This document shows positions 1 through 9,390 of a stretch of DNA of 64,000 nucleotides, one piece after another. This DNA comes from Calliopsis andreniformis. Taxonomy: Eukaryota > Arthropoda > Insecta > Hymenoptera > Andrenidae. The position numbers were made by a program, and so were the translations under genes. The DNA is taken from positions 11,660,157 to 11,724,156 of the forward strand of contig NW_027480429.1 of assembly GCF_051401765.1 (NCBI RefSeq), in the 5' to 3' direction. The number at the start of each line of letters is the position of its first letter. Position 1 is the first letter of the stretch. The notes under the pieces were generated by a model. That model was not told the origin of the DNA. It did not search any database and saw nothing but the letters and a program-made list of their open reading frames with translations.

Positions 1-693
1 AATACAAAATAAACAGAACAGTTTTTCCATCGTATAAAACGAATAATTGCTACCGGTGTGAAATTTATGGTGATTTCTCCGTTCCGGGCAACCTACGGTT
101 CACTCTAGGGCATTGCTCCACCAGATCGAATAGTTAGGGCCGTAGAAGTCAACGCCAGAAGCATAAAATACAAAATAAATAAAACAGTTTTTCCATCGTA
201 TAAAACGAATAATTGCTACCAGAGTGAAATTTATGGTCACTTCTACGTTCCGCGCAACCTAGGCTTCACCCTAGGACGCTGTTCCACCAGATGGAATAGT
301 TAGGGCCTAAGAAGTCAACGCCAGAAGCATAAAATACGATATATATACAACAGCTTTTCCATCGTATAAAACGAATAATTGCAAGCAGTGTGGAAGTTAT
401 AGTCATTTCTACGTTCCGTGCAACCTAGGCTTCACTCTAGGGCGTTGCTCGACCAGATCGAATAGCTAGGGCCTTAGAAGTCAACGCCCGAAGCATAAAA
501 TACAAAATAAATAGAACAGTTTTTCCATCGTATGAAACGAATAATTGCTACCAGTGTGAAAGTTATGGTCATTGCTACGTTCCGCGCAACCTAGGCTTCA
601 CCCAAGGGCGTTGTTCCACCAGATGGAATAGTTAGGGCCTAAGAAGTCAACGCCAGAAGCATAAAATACGATATAAATACAACAGTTTTTCCA

Positions 694-706
694 TCGTATA
701 AAACGA
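694..706. other. Small dyad TCGT-ATAAA-ACGA containing TATAAAA
   Basis: TCGT (694-697) and ACGA (703-706) are inverted repeats around ATAAA. The same bases contain TATAAAA (697-703), a match to the TATA-box consensus TATAWAW, on the plus strand. It recurs in the majority of monomers, the first at 30-42. A subset of monomers has a second TATA-like stretch in the A-rich tail (CTATATAAATA, for example 1831-1841). A role in satellite transcription or in protein binding is only a possibility; no initiator or downstream gene is visible. Confidence 0.5.
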
Positions 707-751
707 ATGATAGTAACCAGTGTGAAAGTTATGGTCATTTCTACGTTCCGG

Positions 752-780
752 GCAACCTAGGCTTCACTCTAGGGCGTTGC
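752..780. other. Bulged inverted repeat (dyad) conserved in most monomers
   Basis: The left arm GCAACCTAG (752-760) can pair with CTAGG (769-773) plus TTGC (777-780). The loop is GCTTCACT (761-768) and a GCG bulge (774-776) sits on the right arm. The core CCTAG/CTAGG is kept in many monomers; in the CACCCTAGG variant it becomes two full CCTAGG hexamers with a 6-nt spacer. Some monomers break it (left ATAGG, or right CTTGG, CAAGG or CGAGG). Whether it extrudes as a cruciform or binds a protein is unknown; the pairing itself is read directly. Confidence 0.7.
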
Positions 781-1669
781 TCCTCCAGATCGAATAGTTA
801 GGGAATTAGAAGTCAACGCCCGAAGCATAAAATACAAAATAAATAATTCAGTTTTTCCATCGTATAAAACGAATAATTGCAACCAGTGTGGAAGCTATGG
901 TCATTTCTACGTTCCGGGCTACCTAGGCTTCACTCTAGGGCGTTGCACCTACAGATCGAATAGTTAGGGCCTAAGAAGTCAACGCCAGAAGCATAGAACA
1001 CTATATAAATACAACAGCTTTTCCATCGTATAAAACGGATAATCGCAACCAGTATGAAAGTTAACGTCATTTCTACCTTCCGCGCAACATAGGCTTCACC
1101 CTTGGGCGTTGCACCAACAGATTGAATAGTTAGGGCCTTAGAAGTCAACGCCCGAAGCATAAAATACAAAATAAATAGAACAGTTTTTCCATCGTATAAA
1201 ACGAATAATTGCAACCAGTGTGAAGCTAATGGTCATTTCTACGTTCCGGGCAACTTAGGCGTCACCCTAGGGCGTTGCTCCACCACATCTAATAGCAACG
1301 GCCTTAGAAGTCAGCCCCAGATGAATAAAATACATAAAAGATGCCACAGCTTTTCCATCGTATAAAACGAATAATTGCAACCAGGATGAAAGTTATTGTC
1401 ATTTCTACTTTCCGTGCAACCTAGGCATCACCCTAGGGCGTTGCGCCACCAAATCGAATAGTTAGGGCCTTAGAAGTCAACGCCCGAAGCATAAAATACA
1501 AAATAAATAAAACAGTTTTTCCATCGTATAAAACGAATAATTGCAACCAGTATGATAGTTAACGTCATTTCTACTTTCCGGGCAACATAGGCTTCACCCT
1601 TGGGCGTTCCACCAACAGATTGAATAGTTAGGCCCTTAGAAGTCAACGCCAGAAGCATAAAATACGAGA

Positions 1670-3992
1670 TAAATACAACAGCTTTTCCATCGTATAAAAC
1701 GAATAATTGCAACCAGTGTGGAAGTTATGGTCATGTCTACGTTCCGGGCAACCTAGGCTTCACTCTAGGGCGTTGTTCCACCAGATGGAATAGCTACGGC
1801 CTAAGAAGTCAACGCCAGAAGCATAAAACACTATATAAATACAACAGTCTTTCCATCATATAAAACGAATGATAGCAGCCAGTGTGAAGGTAATGGTCAT
1901 TTCTACGTTCCAGGCAACTTTGGCGTCACCCTAGGGCGTTGCTCCACCACATCTAATAGCAACGGCCTTAGAAGTCAGCCCCAGATGAATAAAATACATA
2001 AAAGATGCCACAGCTTTTCCATCGTATAAAACGAATAATTGCAACCAGTGTGAAAGTTATGGTCATTTCTACGTTCCGGGCAACATAGGCTTCACTCTAG
2101 GGCGTGGCGCCACCAGATCGAATAGTTAGGGCCTTAGAAGTCAACGCCAGAAGCATAAAATACGATATAAATACAACAGCTTTTCCATCGTATAAAACGA
2201 ATAATTGCAACCAGTGTGGAAGTTATGGTCATTTCTACGTTCCGGGCAACCTAGGCTTCACTCTAGGGCGTTGTTCCACCAGATGGAATAGCTAGGGCCT
2301 AAGAAGACAACGCCAGAAGCATAAAACACTATATAAATACAACAGTTTTTCCATCATATAAAACGAATGATATCAACCAGTGTGAAAGTTATGGTCATTT
2401 CTACGTTCCGGGCAACATAGGCTTCACTCTAGGGCGTCGCGCCACCAGATCGAATAGTTAGGGCCTTAGAAGTCAACGCCCGAAGCATAAAATACAAAAT
2501 ACATAAAACAGCTTTTCCATCGTATAAAACTAATAATTGCAACCAGTATGAAAGTTAACGTCATTTCTACTTTCCGGGCAACATAGGCTTCACCCTTCGG
2601 CGTTGCACCAACAGATTGAATAGTTAGGGCCTTAGCAATCAACGCCCGAAGCATAAAATACAAAATAAATAGAACAGTTCTTCCATCGTATAAAAGGAAT
2701 AATTGCTACCGGTGTGAAAGTTATGGTCATTTCTCCGTTCCGGGCAACCTAGGCTTCACTCTAGGGCGTTGCTCCACCGGATCGAATGGTTAGGGCCTTA
2801 GAAGTCAACGCCAGAAGCATAAAATACAAAATAAATAAAACAGTTTTTCCATCGCATAAAACGAATAATTGCTACCAGTGTGAAAGTTATGGTCATTTCT
2901 ACGTTACGCGCAACCTAGGCTTCACTCTAGGGCGTTGCCCCACCAGATCGAATAGTTAGGGCCTTAGAAGTCAATGCCCGAAGCATAAAACACAAAATAA
3001 ATAAAACAGCTTTTCCATCGCATAAAACGAATAATTGCAACCAGTATGAAAGTTAACGTCATTTCTACCTTCCGGGCAACATAGGCTTCACCTTGGGCGT
3101 TGCACCAACAGATTTAATAGTTAGGGCCTTAGAAGTCAACGCCCGAAGCATGAAATACAAAATAAATAGAACAGTTTTTCCATCGTATAAAACGAATAAT
3201 TGCAACCAGTGTGAAGGTAATGGTCATTTCTACGTTCCGGGGAACTTAGGTGTCACCCTAGGGCGTTGCTCCACCACATCTAATAGCAACGGCCTTAGAA
3301 GTCAACCCCAGATGAATAAAATACATAAAAGATGCCACAGCTTTTCCATCGTATAAAACTAATAATTGCAACCAGTGTGAAAGTTATGGTCATTTCTACG
3401 TTCCGGGCAACATAGGCTTCACTCTAGGGCGTTGCGCCACCAGATCGAATAGTTAGGGCCTTAGATGTCAACGCCAGAAGCATAAAATACGATATAAATA
3501 CAACAGTTTTTCCATCGTATAAAACGAATAATTGCTACCAGTGTGAAAGTTATGGTCATTTCTACGTTCCGCGCAACCTAGGCTTCACCCAAGGGCGTTG
3601 TTCCACCAGATGGAATAGTTAGGGCATAAGAAGTCAAAGCCAGAAGCATAAAATACGATATAAATACAACAGTTTTTCCATCGTATAAAACGAATGATAG
3701 TAACCAAGGTGAAAGTTATGGTCATTTCTACGTTCCGGGCAACCTAGGCTTCACTCTAGGGCGTTGCACCAACAGATTGAATAGTTAGGGCCTTAGAAGT
3801 CAACGCACGAAGCATAAAATACAAAATAAATAGAACAGCTTTTCCATCGTATAAAACGAATAATTGCTACCGGTGTGAAAGTTATGGTCATTTCTCCGTT
3901 CCGGGCAACCCAGGCTTCACTCTAGGGCGTTGCTCCACCAGATCGAATAGTTAGGGCCTTAGAAGTCAACGCCAGAAGCATAAAATACAGAA
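1670..3992 (+). repeat. 14-monomer higher-order repeat, copy 1 (2323 bp)
   Basis: The sequence from about 1670 returns at +2323 bp, which is 14 x 166 minus 1. The missing base comes from a monomer reading TTCACCTTGGGCG where relatives read TTCACCCTTGGGCG. Landmarks at 2104, 2466 and 3093 recur at 4427, 4789 and 5416. The left edge is set by the change of flanking sequence: GGCCCTTAG upstream here, but GGGCCTTAG upstream of copy 2. Edges are good to about 20 bp and the phase of the unit is arbitrary. Copies differ by scattered single bases only. Confidence 0.88.
3174..3339 (+). repeat. Monomer subtype K with replaced 3' tail (CCCCAGATGAATAAAA)
   Basis: This monomer keeps the usual 5' two thirds but has CCACATCTAATAGCAACGGCC and then a tail CCCCAGATGAATAAAATACA ending in GATGCCACAG, in place of the standard GAATAGTTAGGGCC and CATAAAATACAAAATAAATA. 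It is still exactly 166 bp (3174 to 3340). I count about 26 copies, with the tail near 1320, 1985, 3312, 4309, 5635, 6466, 7791, 8789, 11445, 12606, 16422, 18248, 21234, 27709, 32190, 34183, 35344, 39163, 41154, 44473, 47792, 48955, 50946, 54431, 57586 and 58748. Two sublineages read GTCAGCCCC or GTCAACCCC. It is absent from about 35.4-39.0 kb and beyond 58.8 kb. Confidence 0.8.
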
Positions 3993-6233
3993 TAAATACA
4001 ACAGCTTTTCCATCGTATAAAACGAATAATTGCAACCAGTGTGGAAGTTATGGCCATGTCTACGTTCCGGGCAACCTAGGCTTCACTCTAGGGCGTTGTT
4101 CCACCAGATGGAATAGCTACGGCCTAAGAAGTCAACGCCAGAAGCATAAAACACTATATAAATACAACAGTCTTTCCATCATATAAAACGAATGATAGCA
4201 GTCAGTGTGAAGGTAATGGTCATTTCTACGTTCCAGGCAACTTAGGCGTCACCCTAGGGCGTTGCTCCACCACATCTAATAGCAACGGCCTTAGAAGTCA
4301 GCCCCAGATGAATAAAATACATAAAAGATGCCACAGCTTTTCCATCGTATAAAACGAATAATTGCAACCAGTGTGAAAGTTATGGTCATTTCTACGTTCC
4401 GAGCAACATAGGCTTCACTCTAGGGCGTGGCGCCACCAGATCGAATAGTTAGGGCCTTAGAAGTCAACGCCAGAAGCATAAAATACGATATAAATACAAC
4501 AGCTTTTCCATCGTATAAAACGAATAATTGCAACCAGTGTGGAAGTTATGGTCATTTCTACGTTGCGGGCAACCTAGGCTTCACTCTAGGGCGTTGTTCC
4601 ACCAGATGGAATAGCTAGGGCCTAAGAAGACAACGCCAGAAGCATAAAACACTATATAAATACAACAGTTTTTCCATCATATAAAACGAATGATATCAAC
4701 CAGTGTGAAAGTTATGGTCATTTCTACGTTCCGGGCAACATAGGCTTCACTCTAGGGCGTCGCGCCACCAGATCGAATAGTTAGGGCCTTAGAAGTCAAC
4801 GCCCGAAGCATAAAATACAAAATACATAAAACAGCTTTTCCATCGTATAAAACTAATAATTGCAACCAGTATGAAAGTTAACGTCATTTCTACTTTCCGG
4901 GCAACATAGGCTTCACCCTTCGGCGTTGCACCAACAGATTGAATAGTTAGGGCCTTAGCAATCAACGCCCGAAGCATAAAATACAAAATAAATAGAACAG
5001 TTTTTCCATCGTATAAAAGGAATAATTGCTACCGGTGTGAAAGTTATGGTCATTTCTCCGTTCCGGGCAACCTAGGCTTCACTCTAGGGCGTTGCTCCAC
5101 CGGATCGAATGGTTAGGGCCTTAGAAGTCAACGCCAGAAGCATAAAATACAAAATAAATAAAACAGTTTTTCCATCGCATAAAACGAATAATTGCTACCA
5201 GTGTGAAAGTTATGGTCATTTCTACGTTACGCGCAACCTAGGCTTCACTCTAGGGCGTTGCCCCACCAGATCGAATAGTTAGGGCCTTAGAAGTCAATGC
5301 CCGAAGCATAAAACACAAAATAAATAAAACAGCTTTTCCATCGCATAAAACGAATAATTGCAACCAGTATGAAAGTTAACGTCATTTCTACCTTCCGGGC
5401 AACATAGGCTTCACCTTGGGCGTTGCACCAACAGATTTAATAGTTAGGGCCTTAGAAGTCAACGCCCGAAGCATGAAATACAAAATAAATAGAACAGTTT
5501 TTCCATCGTATAAAACGAATAATTGCAACCAGTGTGAAGGTAATGGTCATTTCTACGTTCCGGGGAACTTAGGTGTCACCCTAGGGCGTTGCTCCACCAC
5601 ATCTAATAGCAACGGCCTTAGAAGTCAACCCCAGATGAATAAAATACATAAAAGATGCCACAGCTTTTCCATCGTATAAAACTAATAATTGCAACCAGTG
5701 TGAAAGTTATGGTCATTTCTACGTTCCGGGCAACATAGGCTTCACTCTAGGGCGTTGCGCCACCAGATCGAATAGTTAGGGCCTTAGATGTCAACGCCAG
5801 AAGCATAAAATACGATATAAATACAACAGTTTTTCCATCGTATAAAACGAATAATTGCTACCAGTGTGAAAGTTATGGTCATTTCTACGTTCCGCGCAAC
5901 CTAGGCTTCACCCAAGGGCGTTGTTCCACCAGATGGAATAGTTAGGGCATAAGAAGTCAAAGCCAGAAGCATAAAATACGATATAAATACAACAGTTTTT
6001 CCATCGTATAAAACGAATGATAGTAACCAGTGTGAAAGTTATGGTCATTTCTACGTTCCGGGCAACCTAGGCTTCACTCTAGGGCGTTGCACCAACAGAT
6101 TGAATAGTTAGGGCCTTAGAAGTCAACGCACGAAGCATAAAATACAAAATAAATAGAACAGCTTTTCCATCGTATAAAACGAATAATTGCTACCGGTGTG
6201 AAAGTTATGGTCATTTCTCCGTTCCGGGCAACC
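3993..6233 (+). repeat. 14-monomer higher-order repeat, copy 2, one monomer lost at its 3' junction
   Basis: It matches copy 1 at a shift of 2323 bp up to about 6220. The step to copy 3 is then 2157 bp (4427 to 6584), exactly one monomer short. The breakpoint lies in 6221-6233: bases before it (TCTCC) belong to the last monomer of this copy, while those from 6234 match the second monomer side of the next unit. The 13 shared bases GTTCCGGGCAACC at the join fit an in-register unequal exchange between neighbouring monomers. Confidence 0.87.
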
Positions 6234-8472
6234 TAGGCTTCACTCTAGGGCGTTGTTCCACCAGATGGAATAGCTACGGCCTAAGAAGTCAACGCCAGAA
6301 GCATAAAACACTATATAAATACAACAGTCTTTCCATCATATAAAACGAATGATAGCAGTCAGTGTGAAGGTAATGGTCATTTCTACGTTCCAGGCAACTT
6401 AGGCGTCACCCTAGGGCGTTGCTCCACCACATCTAATAGCAACGGCCTTAGAAGTCAGCCCCAGATGAATAAAATACATAAAAGATGCCACAGCTTTTCC
6501 ATCGTATAAAACGAATAATTGCAACCAGTGTGAAAGTTATGGTCATTTCTACGTTCCGAGCAACATAGGCTTCACTCTAGGGCGTGGCGCCACCAGATCG
6601 AATAGCTAGGGCCTTAGAAGTCAACGCCAGAAGCATAAAATACGATATAAATACAACAGCTTTTCCATCGTATAAAACGAATAATTGCAACCAGTGTGGA
6701 AGTTATGGTCATTTCTACGTTGCGGGCAACCTAGGCTTCACTCTAGGGCGTTGTTCCACCAGATGGAATAGCTAGGGCCTAAGAAGACAACGCCAGAAGC
6801 ATAAAACACTATATAAATACAACAGTTTTTCCATCATATAAAACGAATGATATCAACCAGTGTGAAAGTTATGGTCATTTCTACGTTCCGGGCAACATAG
6901 GCTTCACTCTAGGGCGTCGCGCCACCAGATCGAATAGTTAGGGCCTTAGAAGTCAACGCCCGAAGCATAAAATACAAAATACATAAAACAGCTTTTCCAT
7001 CGTATAAAACTAATAATTGCAACCAGTATGAAAGTTAACGTCATTTCTACTTTCCGGGCAACATAGGCTTCACCCTTCGGCGTTGCACCAACAGATTGAA
7101 TAGTTAGGGCCTTAGCAATCAACGCCCGAAGCATAAAATACAAAATAAATAGAACAGTTTTTCCATCGTATAAAAGGAATAATTGCTACCGGTGTGAAAG
7201 TTATGGTCATTTCTCCGTTCCGGGCAACCTAGGCTTCACTCTAGGGCGTTGCTCCACCGGATCGAATGGTTAGGGCCTTAGAAGTCAACGCCAGAAGCAT
7301 AAAATACAAAATAAATAAAACAGTTTTTCCATCGCATAAAACGAATAATTGCTACCAGTGTGAAAGTTATGGTCATTTCTACGTTACGCGCAACCTAGGC
7401 TTCACTCTAGGGCGTTGCCCCACCAGATCGAATAGTTAGGGCCTTAGAAGTCAATGCCCGAAGCATAAAACACAAAATAAATAAAACAGCTTTTCCATCG
7501 CATAAAACGAATAATTGCAACCAGTATGAAAGTTAACGTCATTTCTACCTTCCGGGCAACATAGGCTTCACCTTGGGCGTTGCACCAACAGATTTAATAG
7601 TTAGGGCCTTAGAAGTCAACGCCCGAAGCATGAAATACAAAATAAATAGAACAGTTTTTCCATCGTATAAAACGAATAATTGCAACCAGTGTGAAGGTAA
7701 TGGTCATTTCTACGTTCCGGGGAACTTAGGTGTCACCCTAGGGCGTTGCTCCACCACATCTAATAGCAACGGCCTTAGAAGTCAACCCCAGATGAATAAA
7801 ATACATAAAAGATGCCACAGCTTTTCCATCGTATAAAACTAATAATTGCAACCAGTGTGAAAGTTATGGTCATTTCTACGTTCCGGGCAACATAGGCTTC
7901 ACTCTAGGGCGTTGCGCCACCAGATCGAATAGTTAGGGCCTTAGATGTCAACGCCAGAAGCATAAAATACGATATAAATACAACAGTTTTTCCATCGTAT
8001 AAAACGAATAATTGCTACCAGTGTGAAAGTTATGGTCATTTCTACGTTCCGCGCAACCTAGGCTTCACCCAAGGGCGTTGTTCCACCAGATGGAATAGTT
8101 AGGGCATAAGAAGTCAAAGCCAGAAGCATAAAATACGATATAAATACAACAGTTTTTCCATCGTATAAAACGAATGATAGTAACCAGTGTGAAAGTTATG
8201 GTCATTTCTACGTTCCGGGCAACCTAGGCTTCACTCTAGGGCGTTGCACCAACAGATTGAATAGTTAGGGCCTTAGAAGTCAACGCACGAAGCATAAAAT
8301 ACAAAATAAATAGAACAGCTTTTCCATCGTATAAAACGAATAATTGCTACCGGTGTGAAAGTTATGGTCATTTCTCCGTTCCGGGCAACCCAGGCTTCAC
8401 TCTAGGGCGTTGCTCCACCAGATCGAATAGTTAGGGCCTTAGAAGTCAACGCCAGAAGCATAAAATACAGAA
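6234..8472 (+). repeat. 14-monomer higher-order repeat, copy 3 (start truncated)
   Basis: After the one-monomer deletion at its left edge, this copy follows copy 2 at a shift of 2157 bp, and copy 4 follows it at 2323 bp (6584 to 8907). Landmarks at 6946 and 7573 match 4789 and 5416. The internal order of variants, including the tail-variant monomers near 6466 and 7791, is unchanged. Confidence 0.87.
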
Positions 8473-9390
8473 TAAATACAACAGCTTTTCCATCGTATAA
8501 AACGAATAATTGCAACCAGTGTGGAAGTTATGGCCATGTCTACGTTCCGGGCAACCTAGGCTTCACTCTAGGGCGTTGTTCCACCAGATGGAATAGCTAC
8601 GGCCTAAGAAGTCAACGCCAGAAGCATAAAACACTATATAAATACAACAGTCTTTCCATCATATAAAACGAATGATAGCAGCCAGTGTGAAGGTAATGGT
8701 CATTTCTACGTTCCAGGCAACTTAGGCGTCACCCTAGGGCGTTGCTCCACCACATCTAATAGCAACGGCCTTAGAAGTCAGCCCCAGATGAATAAAATAC
8801 ATAAAAGATGCTACAGCTTTTCCATCGTATAAAACGAATAATTGCAACCAGTGTGAAAGTTATGGTCATTTCTACGTTCCGGGCAACATAGGCTTCACTC
8901 TAGGGCGTGGCGCCACCAGATCGAATAGTTAGGGCCTTAGAAGTCAACGCCAGAAGCATAAAATACGATATAAATACAACAGCTTTTCCATCGTATAAAA
9001 CGAATAATTGCAACCAGTGTGGAAGTTATGGTCATTTCTACGTTCCGGGCAACATAGGCTTCACTCTAGGGCGTTGCGCCACCAGATCGAATAGTTAGGG
9101 CCTTAGAAGTCAACGCCCGAAGCATAAAATACAAAATACATAAAACAGCTTTTCCATCGTATAAAACTAATAATTGCAACCAGTATGAAAGTTAACGTCA
9201 TTTCTACTTTCCGGGCAACATAGGCTTCACCCTTCGGCGTTGCACCAACAGATTGAATAGTTAGGGCCTTAGCAATCAACGCCCGAAGCATAAAATACAA
9301 AATAAATAGAACAGTTTTTCCATCGTATAAAAAGAATAATTGCTACCGGTGTGAAAGTTATGGTCATTTCTCCGTTCCGGGCAACCTAGG
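8473..9390 (+). repeat. 14-monomer higher-order repeat, copy 4 (partial, rearranged)
   Basis: It starts like copies 1-3. A monomer is missing at about 9023-9052: landmarks 362 bp apart in copy 1 (2104 and 2466) are 196 bp apart here (8907 and 9103). The joined monomer has GTGTGG from its left parent and ACATAGG from its right parent, so the crossover lies in the 30 identical bases between them. After about 9390 (GGCATCACTC instead of GGCTTCACTC) the 14-mer order ends. Confidence 0.8.

Larger units (their letters stand above)
685..850 (+). repeat. Representative 166-bp monomer, with its internal parts
   Basis: Counting from the T-run, a monomer contains in order: a box CCATCGTATAAAACGAAT (about 691-708 here), a region with ACCAG and GTGTGAAAG, a segment TCATTTCTACGTTCC, a bulged inverted repeat holding GCAACCTAG and CTAGGGCGTTGC (752-780), a CCAGATCGAATAGTTAGGG segment, a GAAGTCAACGCC segment, and an A-rich tail of about 30 bp that runs into the next T-run. 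The first box and the CTAGG region are the most constant parts seen by eye. The tail and the GTGTGAAAG/GTATGAAAG and TACGTTCC/TACTTTCC positions carry most subtype variation. This copy has GAATGATAGTAACC instead of the commoner GAATAATTGCAACC. The monomer start is a convention only. Confidence 0.95.
1..1669 (+). repeat. Satellite domain 1: mixed monomers with 332-bp dimer rhythm
   Basis: About ten monomers precede the first 14-mer unit. The variant GGGCCTAAGAAG followed by CCAGAAGCAT returns at offsets of exactly 332 bp (301, 633, 965), alternating with monomers ending CCCGAAGCAT. This suggests an older two-monomer unit. A tail-variant monomer (CCCCAGATGAATAAAA) occurs around 1310-1350. The order of variants is not that of the 14-mer that follows. 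Confidence 0.7.

Noticed and set aside
455..475. TTAGGG in the GTTAGGGCC segment as telomere-like repeat.
   Set aside because: It occurs once per monomer and never as tandem hexamers.
756..773. Compensatory covariation in the large dyad.
   Set aside because: Variants change one arm without a matching change in the other (left ATAGG with right CTTGG; right CAAGG or CGAGG with left CTAGG), so the sequence gives no covariation support.
2104..2295. Repeated plus-strand peptides with CNQCGSYGH resemble a retroviral-type CCHC zinc knuckle.
   Set aside because: The fourth ligand is missing at the expected spacing, the frame is open for only about one monomer, there is no adjoining gag or pol sequence, and the peptide is just the translation of the satellite box. 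It recurs wherever the same monomer variant occurs.
2466..2663. Minus-strand hydrophobic peptides (LTFILVAIIRFIRW type) look like small membrane proteins present in many copies.
   Set aside because: They are reverse-strand readings of the same 166-bp unit. Frames rotate with each monomer, lengths are set by monomer junctions, and no start context or conserved stop pattern distinguishes them.
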